This document shows, one piece after another, positions 7,365 through 16,619 of a DNA stretch of 64,000 nucleotides. Both the position numbers and the translations under genes were made by a program. The DNA is taken from assembly GCA_031553075.1 (NCBI GenBank), contig JAVBLX010000071.1, forward strand, positions 1 through 64,000. The letters run 5' to 3'. Source of the DNA: DIGJ01 sp031553075. GTDB taxonomy: Bacteria; Bacillota; Clostridia; Lachnospirales; Lachnospiraceae. Position 1 is the first letter of the stretch; every line of letters begins with the position of its first letter. The notes under the pieces are model-generated. The model was not told the DNA's origin, did not search any database, and worked only from the letters and a program-made list of their open reading frames with translations.

Positions 7365-9113
7365 ATGACCGCAATCGGAATTGATCTGGGGACAAGTACC
7401 TCAGAAATTGCATTTCTAAATGAAAAAGGAGAATCCCAGTTAATTCCCAATCATCTGGGTGAAGCGATTACGCCATCCGTCGTGCATATCAAAGAGGACA
7501 GAAGTGTTCTGGTTGGATTGCCGGCCAAGGAGCTGTTACTACTGGAACCGGAACATACGTTTATGGAAATAAAAAGGCTTTTGGGAACCTCCACCGTATT
7601 AAGCGCACGTGGGAGGTCTTATACGCCCAAAGAGCTTTCATCTTATATAATTCGCTATCTGGCAGATTGTGCGGAAAACTATTTAAAGGAATCCGTAGAA
7701 GAGGTGGTAATTACCGTACCAGCTTACTTTACCGATTTGCAGCGGCGAGAAACCATGGAAGCTGGAGAACTGGCGGGACTTAAGGTGAAGCGAATTATCA
7801 ATGAACCAACTGCCGCCTCCCTTGACTATGGAATCAATCATATGGAGCTTTGTCAGAATATTTTGGTGTATGACTTTGGCGGCGGGACGCTGGATGTAAC
7901 GGTGATGGAACTTTTCGAAGGTGCCATTGATGTAAAAGCAAGCTGTGGAAACCCTCTTCTGGGAGGGAAAGATTTTGATCAGCTTCTCATTGAATACATA
8001 GTAAATAAAATCAACAAAAAGAATTCCTGTGATATAAAAACGGACCTCCGGGCCATGATGCGGATTAAAGAGGCAGCAGAGACCTGCAAAAGAGAGCTGA
8101 GTAAACAGGAAGATTTTTTAATCGAGCTGCCATTTTTAGCAACGGTCAAAAATAAGCCGGTTCAATTTAGTGAAACCATTACCCGAAGTTTTTTCGAAGC
8201 CTTAATCCATGAAAAGGTTTATCAAACGAAAGAAATCATTAACCGGGCTTTATATGATGCGAAGCTGGATATAGAAGAGCTTGACCTGATTCTTTTTGTT
8301 GGGGGAAGCACCCGGATTCCATTGATGGAGACCTTTTTTCAGGAAACGTATCAGGTGACTCCCGGGAAGCTGGTGGATCCTGACTTGGCAGTGGCAAAAG
8401 GCTCTGCCATACAGTCTGGTATCATTTTAGGAAATATGGAGGATATGGGGAAGGATATTGTGATTGCCGATGTATGCCCCTATAGCTTGAGTACGGAAGT
8501 CCTGAGAGATGAGCTTTTTGGCGAAACCGTCTGTGATATTCTGATACCACGAAACAGTACGGTCCCCATTACCGTACAAAAAATCTATTATACCTGTGCC
8601 GATATGCAGACAGTAGTAAATGTTTCTACCTATCAGGGCGAAAGCCAGTATCCGGAAGAGAACAATCTTCTTCATCGATTTCTGCTAAAGGGCATTCCGG
8701 CGGCACGAGCCGGAAAAGAACAGGTTAAGATTACCTTTTCCTATGATTTGAATTCCATTCTTGTCGTGGAAGCGGAAGTAGTATCCAATGGCAAAAAAAT
8801 GAACGTTGAAATCAATACCGCCAGTTCCAGTATGCGAACAGATCTTTCCGGATGGGATAAGGCGCCCCAGGCAAAGAGCTATGCTTCGGTTCTGAAAAAG
8901 GCAGAGCGAATACAGAAGAAGCTGAATGGAAAACTGGGGGAATTTGATCAGGATGAGGTGGAAGAGTCGTTTGTGGCTTTTACTGCCATAGAACTGGAGA
9001 AGCAGATCGAAGAATTGAAGAGAGGAATTTTACAGGACTGGGACAAGGAAATACTGGATGATATGAAAGCGCGTATTATTGATATTTTATATAAATTGGA
9101 AGATGTACTTTAG
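7365..9113 (+). CDS. Accessory Hsp70 (HscC-like) chaperone
   Basis: 582 aa, slightly shorter than DnaK (622 aa at 23106). All ATPase motifs are present: IGIDLGTSTSE at 4-14, EIKRLLG with the catalytic Lys, VPAYF, RIINEPTAAS, YDFGGGTLD near 168-176 and VGGSTRIP near 311. The Arg that contacts J-domains in DnaK is kept (KRIINEP). The interdomain linker reads DIVIADVCPYSL near 363-374, unlike DnaK's LLLDVTPLSL. This resembles the HscC class. The beta substrate domain is followed by a short helical lid, with no acidic EEVD-like tail. It is embedded between its own GrpE-like and TPR/J-like genes, so it probably serves specific clients rather than general folding. Confidence 0.85.
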   Translation: MTAIGIDLGTSTSEIAFLNEKGESQLIPNHLGEAITPSVVHIKEDRSVLVGLPAKELLLLEPEHTFMEIKRLLGTSTVLSARGRSYTPKELSSYIIRYLADCAENYLKESVEEVVITVPAYFTDLQRRETMEAGELAGLKVKRIINEPTAASLDYGINHMELCQNILVYDFGGGTLDVTVMELFEGAIDVKASCGNPLLGGKDFDQLLIEYIVNKINKKNSCDIKTDLRAMMRIKEAAETCKRELSKQEDFLIELPFLATVKNKPVQFSETITRSFFEALIHEKVYQTKEIINRALYDAKLDIEELDLILFVGGSTRIPLMETFFQETYQVTPGKLVDPDLAVAKGSAIQSGIILGNMEDMGKDIVIADVCPYSLSTEVLRDELFGETVCDILIPRNSTVPITVQKIYYTCADMQTVVNVSTYQGESQYPEENNLLHRFLLKGIPAARAGKEQVKITFSYDLNSILVVEAEVVSNGKKMNVEINTASSSMRTDLSGWDKAPQAKSYASVLKKAERIQKKLNGKLGEFDQDEVEESFVAFTAIELEKQIEELKRGILQDWDKEILDDMKARIIDILYKLEDVL

Positions 9114-9136
9114 TGGCAAGGAAGGAAAGAAGCGAA

Positions 9137-9664
9137 ATGCAGGAATGCTTAAATGAGTATTACTTTAGGAAGACCTCTGCGCTCATTGAGGAAAAAGATA
9201 TATCAGGTGCGTTGGCTTGTCTGGAACAATTAGATTTTCAGCAAATGAATGATTCTTTAAAAAAGCTGACAGGTCTATGTCATTACCGGATGGGAAATTA
9301 TGGACAGGCAATGGGTTACCTGGAGCAATATGAGGAGTATGTAGAAATTTCCACGGTCTGGAGCTCCTATAATGAATATATCGAAAAGGTTAAAAGCTGT
9401 ATACAACAAAATAAACAAAAGGAAGCGTATGCCGTTATCAGGAAAGCGTCCCTTGCTTCCGTGAATGAATATAATGTGCTGGGGTGCTTTGCCATGATAC
9501 AAAGGGACAAAAAAACAGCCCTTGCCTGTTTTAAAAAGGCACTGGCGATGGATGTAAACAATAAGACCTCCGTTCGGCTTATGGCGGCGGCTGTGGATGA
9601 GCCGAGTCGAAGCTTCCGGAATCTGATTTTTGAATTATTCACCAATCCATCGGATTCTAAATAA
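9137..9664 (+). CDS. TPR-like protein of accessory chaperone operon
   Basis: 175 aa from ATG 9137, chosen because AAGGAAGG at 9118-9125 is well placed; a GTG at 9113 overlapping the Hsp70 stop is an alternative (183 aa). Helix-turn-helix repeats resemble tetratricopeptides: ISGALACLEQLDF, GNYGQAMGYLEQYEEY, KQKEAYAVIRKASL and DKKTALACFKKALAMD. No signal peptide. TPR proteins dock onto chaperones or clients; the tight coupling to Hsp70 suggests an adaptor role. Its last repeat has the classic ALACFKKALAMD spacing. Partner inferred from the operon only. Confidence 0.6.
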   Translation: MQECLNEYYFRKTSALIEEKDISGALACLEQLDFQQMNDSLKKLTGLCHYRMGNYGQAMGYLEQYEEYVEISTVWSSYNEYIEKVKSCIQQNKQKEAYAVIRKASLASVNEYNVLGCFAMIQRDKKTALACFKKALAMDVNNKTSVRLMAAAVDEPSRSFRNLIFELFTNPSDSK

Positions 9665-9738
9665 CCGCACCAATCGGTGAGGATGATTTTTCGCGAGTGC
9701 AAATGAACAAATAGAGCAAGGAAGATGGGAGTCAATCA

Positions 9739-11244
9739 ATGGGAGAGATCAGAGACTATTATCAAATACTGGAATTAGAAAGAACGGCAGATGCTGCTCA
9801 GATTAAGCGAGCTTATTTTCACCTGATCCGGATTTACTCTCCGGAAAAAGCGCCAGAGCAGTTTAAAGAAATAAAAGCAGCCTATGAGACCTTGTATCAT
9901 CCCCAGAAGCGACAGGATTATGACAAGCGATATGAGCTTTCCGCTTCTTACCAGGAGCCGCTTAGCCAGGCTATTGATTTGGGAAAACAGTTAAAGTTTA
10001 AAGAAGCCCTGGCATTAGTGAAGAAATTAGAGAAAGAATATCCCGATGAATATGATATTATGATGCAGCTTGCTCTTCTGAATAAAAACTTATCAAGCTA
10101 TGGCAATATGCTGAATGTGGCGAAAAAGCTGGTTGCTCAATTCCCGGACAAGCCAGAGACCATGCTTGTGTTACTGGAAGCCTTAGAGCTACGTGGTTTC
10201 AAAACGAAAGCCGAGGAGCAATACGAAATTGCAATTGAAAAATATCCCACGGATGAAAACATCTGGTGCAGTTATGTGAAGTTTATGGGATCGGAGAGTC
10301 CATGGTTGATTTCGGAGACCATATTGCAGGGTGAGAAACAGAAAAAGTATATGTTTGCTCAGGATTACCCCATGTATTTGCTGGCTATTATGAGTGTATA
10401 CTATCAAAGGGAGATGTTGCCCGAGTTTCATAATGAGGATGAGTATGACAATCAAATCTGCCGAGATATGATGGAGTGCTTTAGCCACTGCCTCCTTGCT
10501 TCTGAAAGAAAATGGAGTGCGGAAGAGTATAATGGAATCCTGCGAGGTCTGCAAGCTGCTTCTACCATGCCTGGTTCTGCAGATGGTTTAAAGAAAGTAC
10601 TGCCGGCATTGGAAAACCATCCATTAAAAACAAAAGAACAGGAAAAACAACTGAAAAGCATTCATAACAATCTGCACGCCATATCTTTTTTTGATGATGC
10701 AGAAATACCAGAAGCATTAAAGGCATTGACAGAGGTACTGATGAATGAGTGTGAATGCCCTGGCTGTGCCATAAAGCAGTTAGAGATTGAGTTATATATT
10801 TTATACAGTGCAAGGTCATTGAAGAAGGCATTAACCTATATGAAAAACACTTACCCCAACTTGTACAATATGAACGAAAAATTTTATATGAATGCCATGA
10901 ATCCCAAGAAGGTTCAAGGAATGATGGAACGTCGTATTAAAAAAATGGACACTTATGAGAAGAAACATCCTGACTTTTTTAGAGAAGAAGAATCAAAACC
11001 TCAGATGCCGGTTCTACCTGGTAAAAAAGAAATGTATAGTCAGTTAGAATTTGATTTTGAAAATATGGGGATCATGGAGCCAGTATATGATGAGGAAATA
11101 GAGGAATTATATCCATTTGGAGAATCCTTATATGAGGATTATCCAGAAGAAAAGCCCTTCGTAAGGGAAGCACCTAAAATTGGAAGAAATGACCCCTGTC
11201 CATGTGGAAGTGGAAGGAAATATAAACATTGCTGTGGAAAGTAG
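9739..11244 (+). CDS. J-like protein with TPR-type middle and C-terminal SEC-C
   Basis: 501 aa. Residues 5-65 are a clear J-domain (DYYQILELERTADAAQIKRA, then AAYETLYHPQKRQDYDKRY), but the HPD tripeptide needed to trigger Hsp70 ATPase is SPE at residues 34-36 (codons 9838-9846). Residues 80-400 are helical TPR-like repeats (FKEALALVKKLEKEYPDEYD). An acidic segment leads to SEC-C at 480-499 (GRNDPCPCGSGRKYKHCC). J-proteins beside HscC-type Hsp70s often lack HPD, so SPE may be co-adapted rather than dead. Start ATG 9739 with GATGGGAG upstream. Last gene of the operon; a terminator follows at 11260. Confidence 0.8.
   Translation: MGEIRDYYQILELERTADAAQIKRAYFHLIRIYSPEKAPEQFKEIKAAYETLYHPQKRQDYDKRYELSASYQEPLSQAIDLGKQLKFKEALALVKKLEKEYPDEYDIMMQLALLNKNLSSYGNMLNVAKKLVAQFPDKPETMLVLLEALELRGFKTKAEEQYEIAIEKYPTDENIWCSYVKFMGSESPWLISETILQGEKQKKYMFAQDYPMYLLAIMSVYYQREMLPEFHNEDEYDNQICRDMMECFSHCLLASERKWSAEEYNGILRGLQAASTMPGSADGLKKVLPALENHPLKTKEQEKQLKSIHNNLHAISFFDDAEIPEALKALTEVLMNECECPGCAIKQLEIELYILYSARSLKKALTYMKNTYPNLYNMNEKFYMNAMNPKKVQGMMERRIKKMDTYEKKHPDFFREEESKPQMPVLPGKKEMYSQLEFDFENMGIMEPVYDEEIEELYPFGESLYEDYPEEKPFVREAPKIGRNDPCPCGSGRKYKHCCGK
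11194..11230 (+). repeat. SEC-C codon repeat, copy C
   Basis: This 37-base stretch in the J-like gene matches 12502-12538 at 33 positions. The two copies bracket the tyrosine recombinase gene. Confidence 0.6.
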
Positions 11245-11259
11245 TAATTGACGAGAAGA

Positions 11260-11303
11260 AGCTGATTTTGGCGTATAAATATAGCCAGAACGGCTTTTTT
11301 TTT
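11260..11303 (+). terminator. Terminator of the accessory chaperone operon
   Basis: AGCTGATTTTGGC pairs with GCCAGAACGGCT (one bulge, two wobbles) and is followed by eight or more T. From 11304 to 11514 I see only AT-rich spacer. Confidence 0.8.
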
Positions 11304-11514
11304 ACATTATTATAAATGCTCAGCAAGCTCCGTGAGCACCAATCGAAATGTCTACATGTATAAAAGCCCTGAATCTATACAAATACTAAATACTACTTAC
11401 CAACCTGTTTCGTAGAATGGTCACTCTGGGAAATTGTAAAAATGTGATATGATGGAAATGACACTATTTCAATTATTTACCTGATTGGTATAAAAAGGAA
11501 AGGGGACTATAATA

Positions 11515-12483
11515 ATGAAGAAAGCAAAAGAGATTATTTTATTTAGTCAGGCATTTTATGATTGGATTTCAACCCACAAATATCGGTTAAAAGCGCAGTC
11601 GTATGCCAAATATGTTTTTGTAGCTGAGACCTATGTTTTTCCTCAATTTGGAACCTTATCAATTGATGATATTACAACGGAAAAAGTTTATGTCTTATTA
11701 ACTCAGTTGGAAACAACTGGTCGCTTAGATGGGAAAGGAGGACTATCCCCTGGAATCATCAGACTGGTATGTTATTTAATAAAATCAACCCTTGACTTTG
11801 CGTCCTCCCAGGGACTGACAGTTGCAGTAGTCAGCATTCATCCGCCCAAATTAGCTCCTCCACGGTTTAATGTTCTTTTGGATGCGGAAAGAGTAGCATT
11901 AGAACAAGCCCTTTATCGTGACCTTGATTCTGGAAAGCTGGGCGTGATTTTATGTTTGTATACAGGGCTGAGATTAGGTGAATTGTGTGCACTGCGTTGG
12001 GAGGATATTGACTTGAGAAATTGTATTATCAGCGTAAAAGGAACTGCCCAGAGAATTCGATTCTATGATGCATCAGAGGGACCATACACCGTCTTGAAGG
12101 TGGTTCCGCCCAAAAGCGCTGCTGCCAGAAGAGAAGTGCCTTTTCCAGGCTATTTGCTCTCGATGCTGGTTCAAGTAAAAGGGAATAAAAAGGAAGAATC
12201 TTTTTTCTTGACCGGAAATAAGCGAAAGCCTATGGATCCACGTACATTTGAAAATCGCTTTAAATCGTATCTGGCGATTGCCGGGATACGGGACATTAAT
12301 TTCCATTCGATTCGTCACACCTTTGCTACCCGATGCATTGAAAGCGGTGTTGATGCCAAAAGCCTGAGTGAAATTCTTGGTCATGCAAGCGTTAATACAA
12401 CTTTGGATCGTTATGTTCACTCTTCACTAGAGCGGAAACGCTCTCAGGTAGAGCTTCTTCACTCAGAATTTGCACTTATATAA
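11515..12483 (+). CDS. Tyrosine recombinase / phage-type integrase
   Basis: 322 aa. An N-terminal SAM-like arm-binding domain (residues 8-105) precedes a complete catalytic domain: first Arg in YTGLRLGELCALRW (about 150), candidate Lys in PKSAAARREVPF, HSIRHTFATR (His-x-x-Arg), LGHASV and nucleophile Tyr in TLDRYVH near 302. ATG 11515 follows GGAAAGGGG. No excisionase or att site is recognisable and no phage or conjugation genes are nearby, so it is a solitary recombinase, perhaps left from an element that brought in the accessory region. It lies between two SEC-C coding repeats and 135 bp before the core gene gpr. Confidence 0.9.
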   Translation: MKKAKEIILFSQAFYDWISTHKYRLKAQSYAKYVFVAETYVFPQFGTLSIDDITTEKVYVLLTQLETTGRLDGKGGLSPGIIRLVCYLIKSTLDFASSQGLTVAVVSIHPPKLAPPRFNVLLDAERVALEQALYRDLDSGKLGVILCLYTGLRLGELCALRWEDIDLRNCIISVKGTAQRIRFYDASEGPYTVLKVVPPKSAAARREVPFPGYLLSMLVQVKGNKKEESFFLTGNKRKPMDPRTFENRFKSYLAIAGIRDINFHSIRHTFATRCIESGVDAKSLSEILGHASVNTTLDRYVHSSLERKRSQVELLHSEFALI

Positions 12484-12495
12484 GAGTCTATGCAT

Positions 12496-12549
12496 CTTGC
12501 TCCCTGTCCATGCAGAAGTGGAAGGAACTATAAGCATTTAAATATTTAG
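12496..12549 (+). pseudogene. SEC-C motif relic downstream of recombinase
   Basis: Reads LAPCPCRSGRNYKHLNI then stop: a SEC-C motif with the second block damaged (CGSG is CRSG and the final CC is lost). It resembles the C-terminal codons of the J-like gene (33 of 37 bases over 12502-12538). Confidence 0.6.
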
Positions 12550-12618
12550 CAAGATGTAATAAATCTGCATGATCCCGGAAATAATGAAGACATAATAAAG
12601 GAAAGAAGGCAGACAGAC

Positions 12619-13503
12619 ATGATTCGTACCGATTTGGCGCTGGAAGCAAGAGAGCGTTTTCCCGAGGATGATGTAGAGGTAAAGGGAGTTATACTGGAAG
12701 AAAAAGAAGAAAAAGGAATCAAGATAACGACACTGGAAATCAAGGATAAGCGGGCCGCAGAAGCCATGGGGAAACCGGTAGGTACTTACATCACCATCGA
12801 AGCAGATAAAATTGATGAAGACACAGAGCTTTTGGAAGAAACCATAGGTCGCTACATTGAGCTGCTTACGGGTGGGATTAAAGGAAAAAGTATTATGGTT
12901 GCCGGCCTTGGAAACCGTGAGGTGACACCGGATGCATTAGGGCCTAAAGTGGTGGAGGAACTGTTTACCACCAGACATCTGATTCGGGAATTTGGCGAGG
13001 AATTTAGAGCCCAGTATCAAATGGAAGCAATGAGTGCCATTGCACCAGGGGTCATGGCTCAGACGGGGATGGAATCCAGAGAGATTCTGCACGGAATTGC
13101 CAAAGAAACAAAGCCTGATTTTCTCATTGTGATTGATGCGCTTGCGGCCCGAAGTGTCAGCCGCATTAATCGGACGGTGCAGATTACCAACACAGGAATA
13201 AGCCCTGGTTCGGGCGTGGGCAATCATCGAAATGCCCTGAATGAAATGACCTTGGGTTCAAAGGTCATTGCTCTGGGCGTACCAACGGTAGTGGATGCTC
13301 TGACCATTGTGGAAGACAGAGTGCAGGAGGTATTAGAAAAACAGGGGTTTTCAGCAGAGGAATGTGGCAGCTTTTTAAAAGAAATTGACAGTCCGGCCAT
13401 GCGGAATATGTTTGTTACCCCTAAGGACATTGATGAAGCGGTCAGCCAGATGAGTCAGGTAATTGCTGGTGCCCTAAATCGACTTACCTGTCCGGGGGCA
13501 TAA
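12619..13503 (+). CDS. gpr: GPR germination protease
   Basis: 294 aa. The spore protease that degrades small acid-soluble proteins at germination (peptidase family A25). It has the typical N-terminal propeptide region (MIRTDLALEARE) and conserved blocks VAGLGNREVTPDALGPKVV, GVMAQTGMES and FLIVIDALAARS. It is transcribed with spoIIP 43 bp downstream, as in Clostridia and Bacillus. rpsT, which usually precedes gpr, is absent; the accessory region ends here instead. Start ATG 12619 after AAAGGAAAGAAGG. Confidence 0.95.
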   Translation: MIRTDLALEARERFPEDDVEVKGVILEEKEEKGIKITTLEIKDKRAAEAMGKPVGTYITIEADKIDEDTELLEETIGRYIELLTGGIKGKSIMVAGLGNREVTPDALGPKVVEELFTTRHLIREFGEEFRAQYQMEAMSAIAPGVMAQTGMESREILHGIAKETKPDFLIVIDALAARSVSRINRTVQITNTGISPGSGVGNHRNALNEMTLGSKVIALGVPTVVDALTIVEDRVQEVLEKQGFSAEECGSFLKEIDSPAMRNMFVTPKDIDEAVSQMSQVIAGALNRLTCPGA

Positions 13504-13546
13504 AAACCCTCTTTATGGAATATAATCATAAAAGAGGAGAGGTGCT

Positions 13547-14746
13547 ATGGAGATTGCCAAAGGGACTAAAATTTTATTCAGCTTAATATGGACAGGTATC
13601 TTTTTGGGGGCAGCATGTTTGATTGCCAAGGGTGGAAGTAACCTGAATGTAGATATATCCAGATATATCCAGGAAAAGCTAAGTGTTGCACTGGTACAGG
13701 AGAGTACTTTTTTCACCTATCTGGAGGAAGAACCGCTTGAAGCAAATCCCTGTTTATATTTTGCGTTTACAGACTGGCCGTTTCTTTATGCCTTAGAGGA
13801 GGTTATGACGAAGGAAACGGTCATGGTGCAATATGAAGAAGGACATGAAAAGTTGGACTATGCGGTATTATATGGAAATACTGATTTTCCTCTTATAACT
13901 GGGGAGCCATACTATGAGGAGGCTCCCAAAAAACCCGTAGAAGAAAATCTGGACATGATTTTAACCAGTAATAAGGAAATGATTGGTACATTAAAGAAAA
14001 ATCTGGATCCAGAATATTTAATCAGAAATTTTTATGTAGTGGATAGTACGACCTCGGCAGACACAGGGATGTTTAATGTGAAAAAAATGTTAAATACCAA
14101 TTTTTCCATTAACAAAAAAGAAAACAAGCCTCAAATATATATTTATCATACCCATGGTGGAACGGAAAGCTTTGCCGACAGCCAGACCGGGAATGTTGGG
14201 GATTCGATTATTGGAATTGGTGCTTATCTTGCCAATATACTGGAAGAAAAATATGGATATACCGTAATCCATGATACAACGGCGTATGACATCATTGATG
14301 GGAAAACAGATCGGAATAAAGCCTATAATCAGTCCCTGGCTGGGATTCAAAAGCACTTAAAGGAAAATCCAGACATCCAGGTAGTGATTGACCTTCACCG
14401 GGATGGGGTGGCAGGAAAGGAAAAGCGCCTTACCATGATTAACGGGAAAGAGACGGCTCAGATTATGCTTTTCAATGGTCTAAGCAGAAATAAGAACGGC
14501 CCAATCGAATATCTGGAAAATAAAAATCTGGCGGATAACCTGGCTTTTAGCCTGCAATTGAAGCTGAAAGCAATGGAGACATACCCCAATTTCACCACAG
14601 ATAATTATTTAAAGGGATATCGGTACAATTTACACCTGGTAAAACGGAGCCTTCTGGTAGAATTGGGTAACCAGAATAACACGGTTGAGGAGGCCAAAAA
14701 TGCCATGGAACCCTTTGCAGATGTGTTAAATCAGATACTTGAATGA
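13547..14746 (+). CDS. spoIIP: Stage II sporulation protein P
   Basis: 399 aa. SpoIIP is the amidase/endopeptidase of the DMP complex that thins septal peptidoglycan during engulfment. There is one N-terminal membrane anchor (ILFSLIWTGIFLGAACLIA, residues 9-27), then a linker, then the catalytic domain with YIYHTHGGTESF (metal-binding His) and VVIDLHRDGV, ending in LLVELGNQNNTVEEA. Start ATG 13547 follows GAGGAGAGG. The order gpr-spoIIP-lepA-hemW is the usual Firmicutes arrangement. Confidence 0.95.
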   Translation: MEIAKGTKILFSLIWTGIFLGAACLIAKGGSNLNVDISRYIQEKLSVALVQESTFFTYLEEEPLEANPCLYFAFTDWPFLYALEEVMTKETVMVQYEEGHEKLDYAVLYGNTDFPLITGEPYYEEAPKKPVEENLDMILTSNKEMIGTLKKNLDPEYLIRNFYVVDSTTSADTGMFNVKKMLNTNFSINKKENKPQIYIYHTHGGTESFADSQTGNVGDSIIGIGAYLANILEEKYGYTVIHDTTAYDIIDGKTDRNKAYNQSLAGIQKHLKENPDIQVVIDLHRDGVAGKEKRLTMINGKETAQIMLFNGLSRNKNGPIEYLENKNLADNLAFSLQLKLKAMETYPNFTTDNYLKGYRYNLHLVKRSLLVELGNQNNTVEEAKNAMEPFADVLNQILE

Positions 14747-14813
14747 GTCGGGGGAGTATGCTATACTGATACGGTACTTTATTAAGTAAGGTAGGAAGGA
14801 AGAACTACATAGG

Positions 14814-16619
14814 ATGGATCAAAGTAAAATTCGAAATTTTTGTATTATAGCCCATATTGATCATGGGAAATCAACCCTTGCAGACCGGATTATTGAAAAA
14901 ACAGGACTGCTTACTACACGAGAGATGCAGGCTCAGGTTTTGGATAACATGGATCTGGAACGGGAGAGAGGAATTACCATCAAAGCCCAGACGGTTCGTA
15001 CCGTTTATAAAGCGAAGGATGGAGAAGAATATATTTTTAATCTGATCGATACACCGGGACACGTAGATTTTAACTACGAGGTATCCCGTAGTCTTGCTGC
15101 CTGCGAAGGAGCAATTCTGGTGGTGGATGCTGCCCAGGGAATCGAAGCCCAGACCCTGGCCAACTGTTATCTGGCCTTGGATCACAATCTGGAAATCATG
15201 CCGGTCATTAATAAAATCGACCTTCCCAGTGCCGAGCCTGAGCGTGTAAAGAATGAAATAGAAGATATAATCGGATTAGAGGCACAGGATGCACCTTTAA
15301 TTTCCGCCAAAAACGGAATCAACATAGAAGAAGTATTGGAGCAGATCATCACCAAGATTCCAGCTCCGGAAGGAAAAAAGGAAGAGCCTTTAAAGGCATT
15401 GATTTTTGATTCTATTTATGATTCCTATAAAGGGGTTATCGTATTCTGCCGCGTTTTTGATGGAAAAATCACGAAGGGAACCCAGATGAAAATGATGGCG
15501 ACCGGCGCCACTGCCGAGGTAGTGGAGGTTGGTACATTTGGTGCAGGACAGTTCTTATCCTGTGACGAATTATCAGCCGGAATGGTTGGTTATATTACGG
15601 CCAGCTTAAAAAATGTGAAAGATACCCGGGTTGGTGACACCGTAACAGATGCTGTGAATCCCTGTAAAGAAGCCCTTCCAGGCTATAAAAAAGTAAACCC
15701 TATGGTATATTGTGGTTTATATCCAGCCGATGGGTCAAAATACGGCGATTTAAGAGATGCATTGGAAAAGCTCCAGCTAAACGATGCTTCCCTTCAGTTT
15801 GAAGCCGAGACATCGGTGGCATTAGGATTTGGATACCGTTGTGGATTTTTAGGACTTCTTCATCTGGAAATCATCCAGGAGCGACTGGAACGGGAATACA
15901 ATCTGGACCTGGTAACCACAGCACCCAGTGTTATCTACAAAGTATATAAAACCAACGGCGAGGTCCTGGATATTACCAATCCCACTAACTTACCGGATCC
16001 TGCGGAAATTGAGCATATGGAAGAGCCTATTGTCAGTGCGGAAATTATGGTGACCACCGAGTTTGTCGGTTCCATTATGACCTTATGCCAGGAGCGGCGA
16101 GGTGTTTATCTGGGAATGGAGTACATGGAGCAGACCCGTGCTCTTCTACGATATAATCTTCCGCTAAATGAAATTATTTATGATTTTTTTGATGCGTTAA
16201 AATCACGTTCCAAGGGCTATGCTTCCTTCGATTATGAAATGAAGGGTTATGAGCCTGCTCCGCTGGTAAAACTGGATATACTCATCAATAAAGAAGAAGT
16301 AGATGCCCTCTCCTTCATCGTACATGCCGACACCGCTTATGAGCGGGGCAGAAAGATGTGTGAGAAGCTGAAAGACGAGATACCACGTCATTTATTTGAA
16401 ATCCCTATCCAGGCAGCCATTGGCAGCAAGGTAATTGCCAGAGAGACCGTAAAAGCTATGCGGAAAGATGTATTGGCAAAATGTTATGGCGGTGATATTT
16501 CCCGTAAGAGAAAATTATTGGAGAAGCAAAAAGAAGGTAAGAAGCGAATGCGCCAGATTGGCAATGTAGAAATACCACAACAAGCCTTTATGAGCGTACT
16601 CAAATTGGATGATGAATAA
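14814..16619 (+). CDS. lepA: Elongation factor 4 (LepA) GTPase
   Basis: 601 aa, full length. A ribosome-associated translational GTPase. G1 is AHIDHGKSTLADRI, G2 RGITIKAQT, G3 DTPGHVDF and G4 NKIDLP; the LepA-specific C-terminal domain includes GGDISRKRKLLEKQKEGKKR. Start ATG 14814 with a purine-rich GGAAGGAAGAAC upstream. The stop overlaps the hemW start by one base, so the two are translationally coupled. Confidence 0.97.
   Translation: MDQSKIRNFCIIAHIDHGKSTLADRIIEKTGLLTTREMQAQVLDNMDLERERGITIKAQTVRTVYKAKDGEEYIFNLIDTPGHVDFNYEVSRSLAACEGAILVVDAAQGIEAQTLANCYLALDHNLEIMPVINKIDLPSAEPERVKNEIEDIIGLEAQDAPLISAKNGINIEEVLEQIITKIPAPEGKKEEPLKALIFDSIYDSYKGVIVFCRVFDGKITKGTQMKMMATGATAEVVEVGTFGAGQFLSCDELSAGMVGYITASLKNVKDTRVGDTVTDAVNPCKEALPGYKKVNPMVYCGLYPADGSKYGDLRDALEKLQLNDASLQFEAETSVALGFGYRCGFLGLLHLEIIQERLEREYNLDLVTTAPSVIYKVYKTNGEVLDITNPTNLPDPAEIEHMEEPIVSAEIMVTTEFVGSIMTLCQERRGVYLGMEYMEQTRALLRYNLPLNEIIYDFFDALKSRSKGYASFDYEMKGYEPAPLVKLDILINKEEVDALSFIVHADTAYERGRKMCEKLKDEIPRHLFEIPIQAAIGSKVIARETVKAMRKDVLAKCYGGDISRKRKLLEKQKEGKKRMRQIGNVEIPQQAFMSVLKLDDE

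Noticed and set aside
11244..12619. Prophage or integrative conjugative element around the recombinase
   Set aside because: No structural, replication, relaxase or conjugation genes and no att repeats can be seen.
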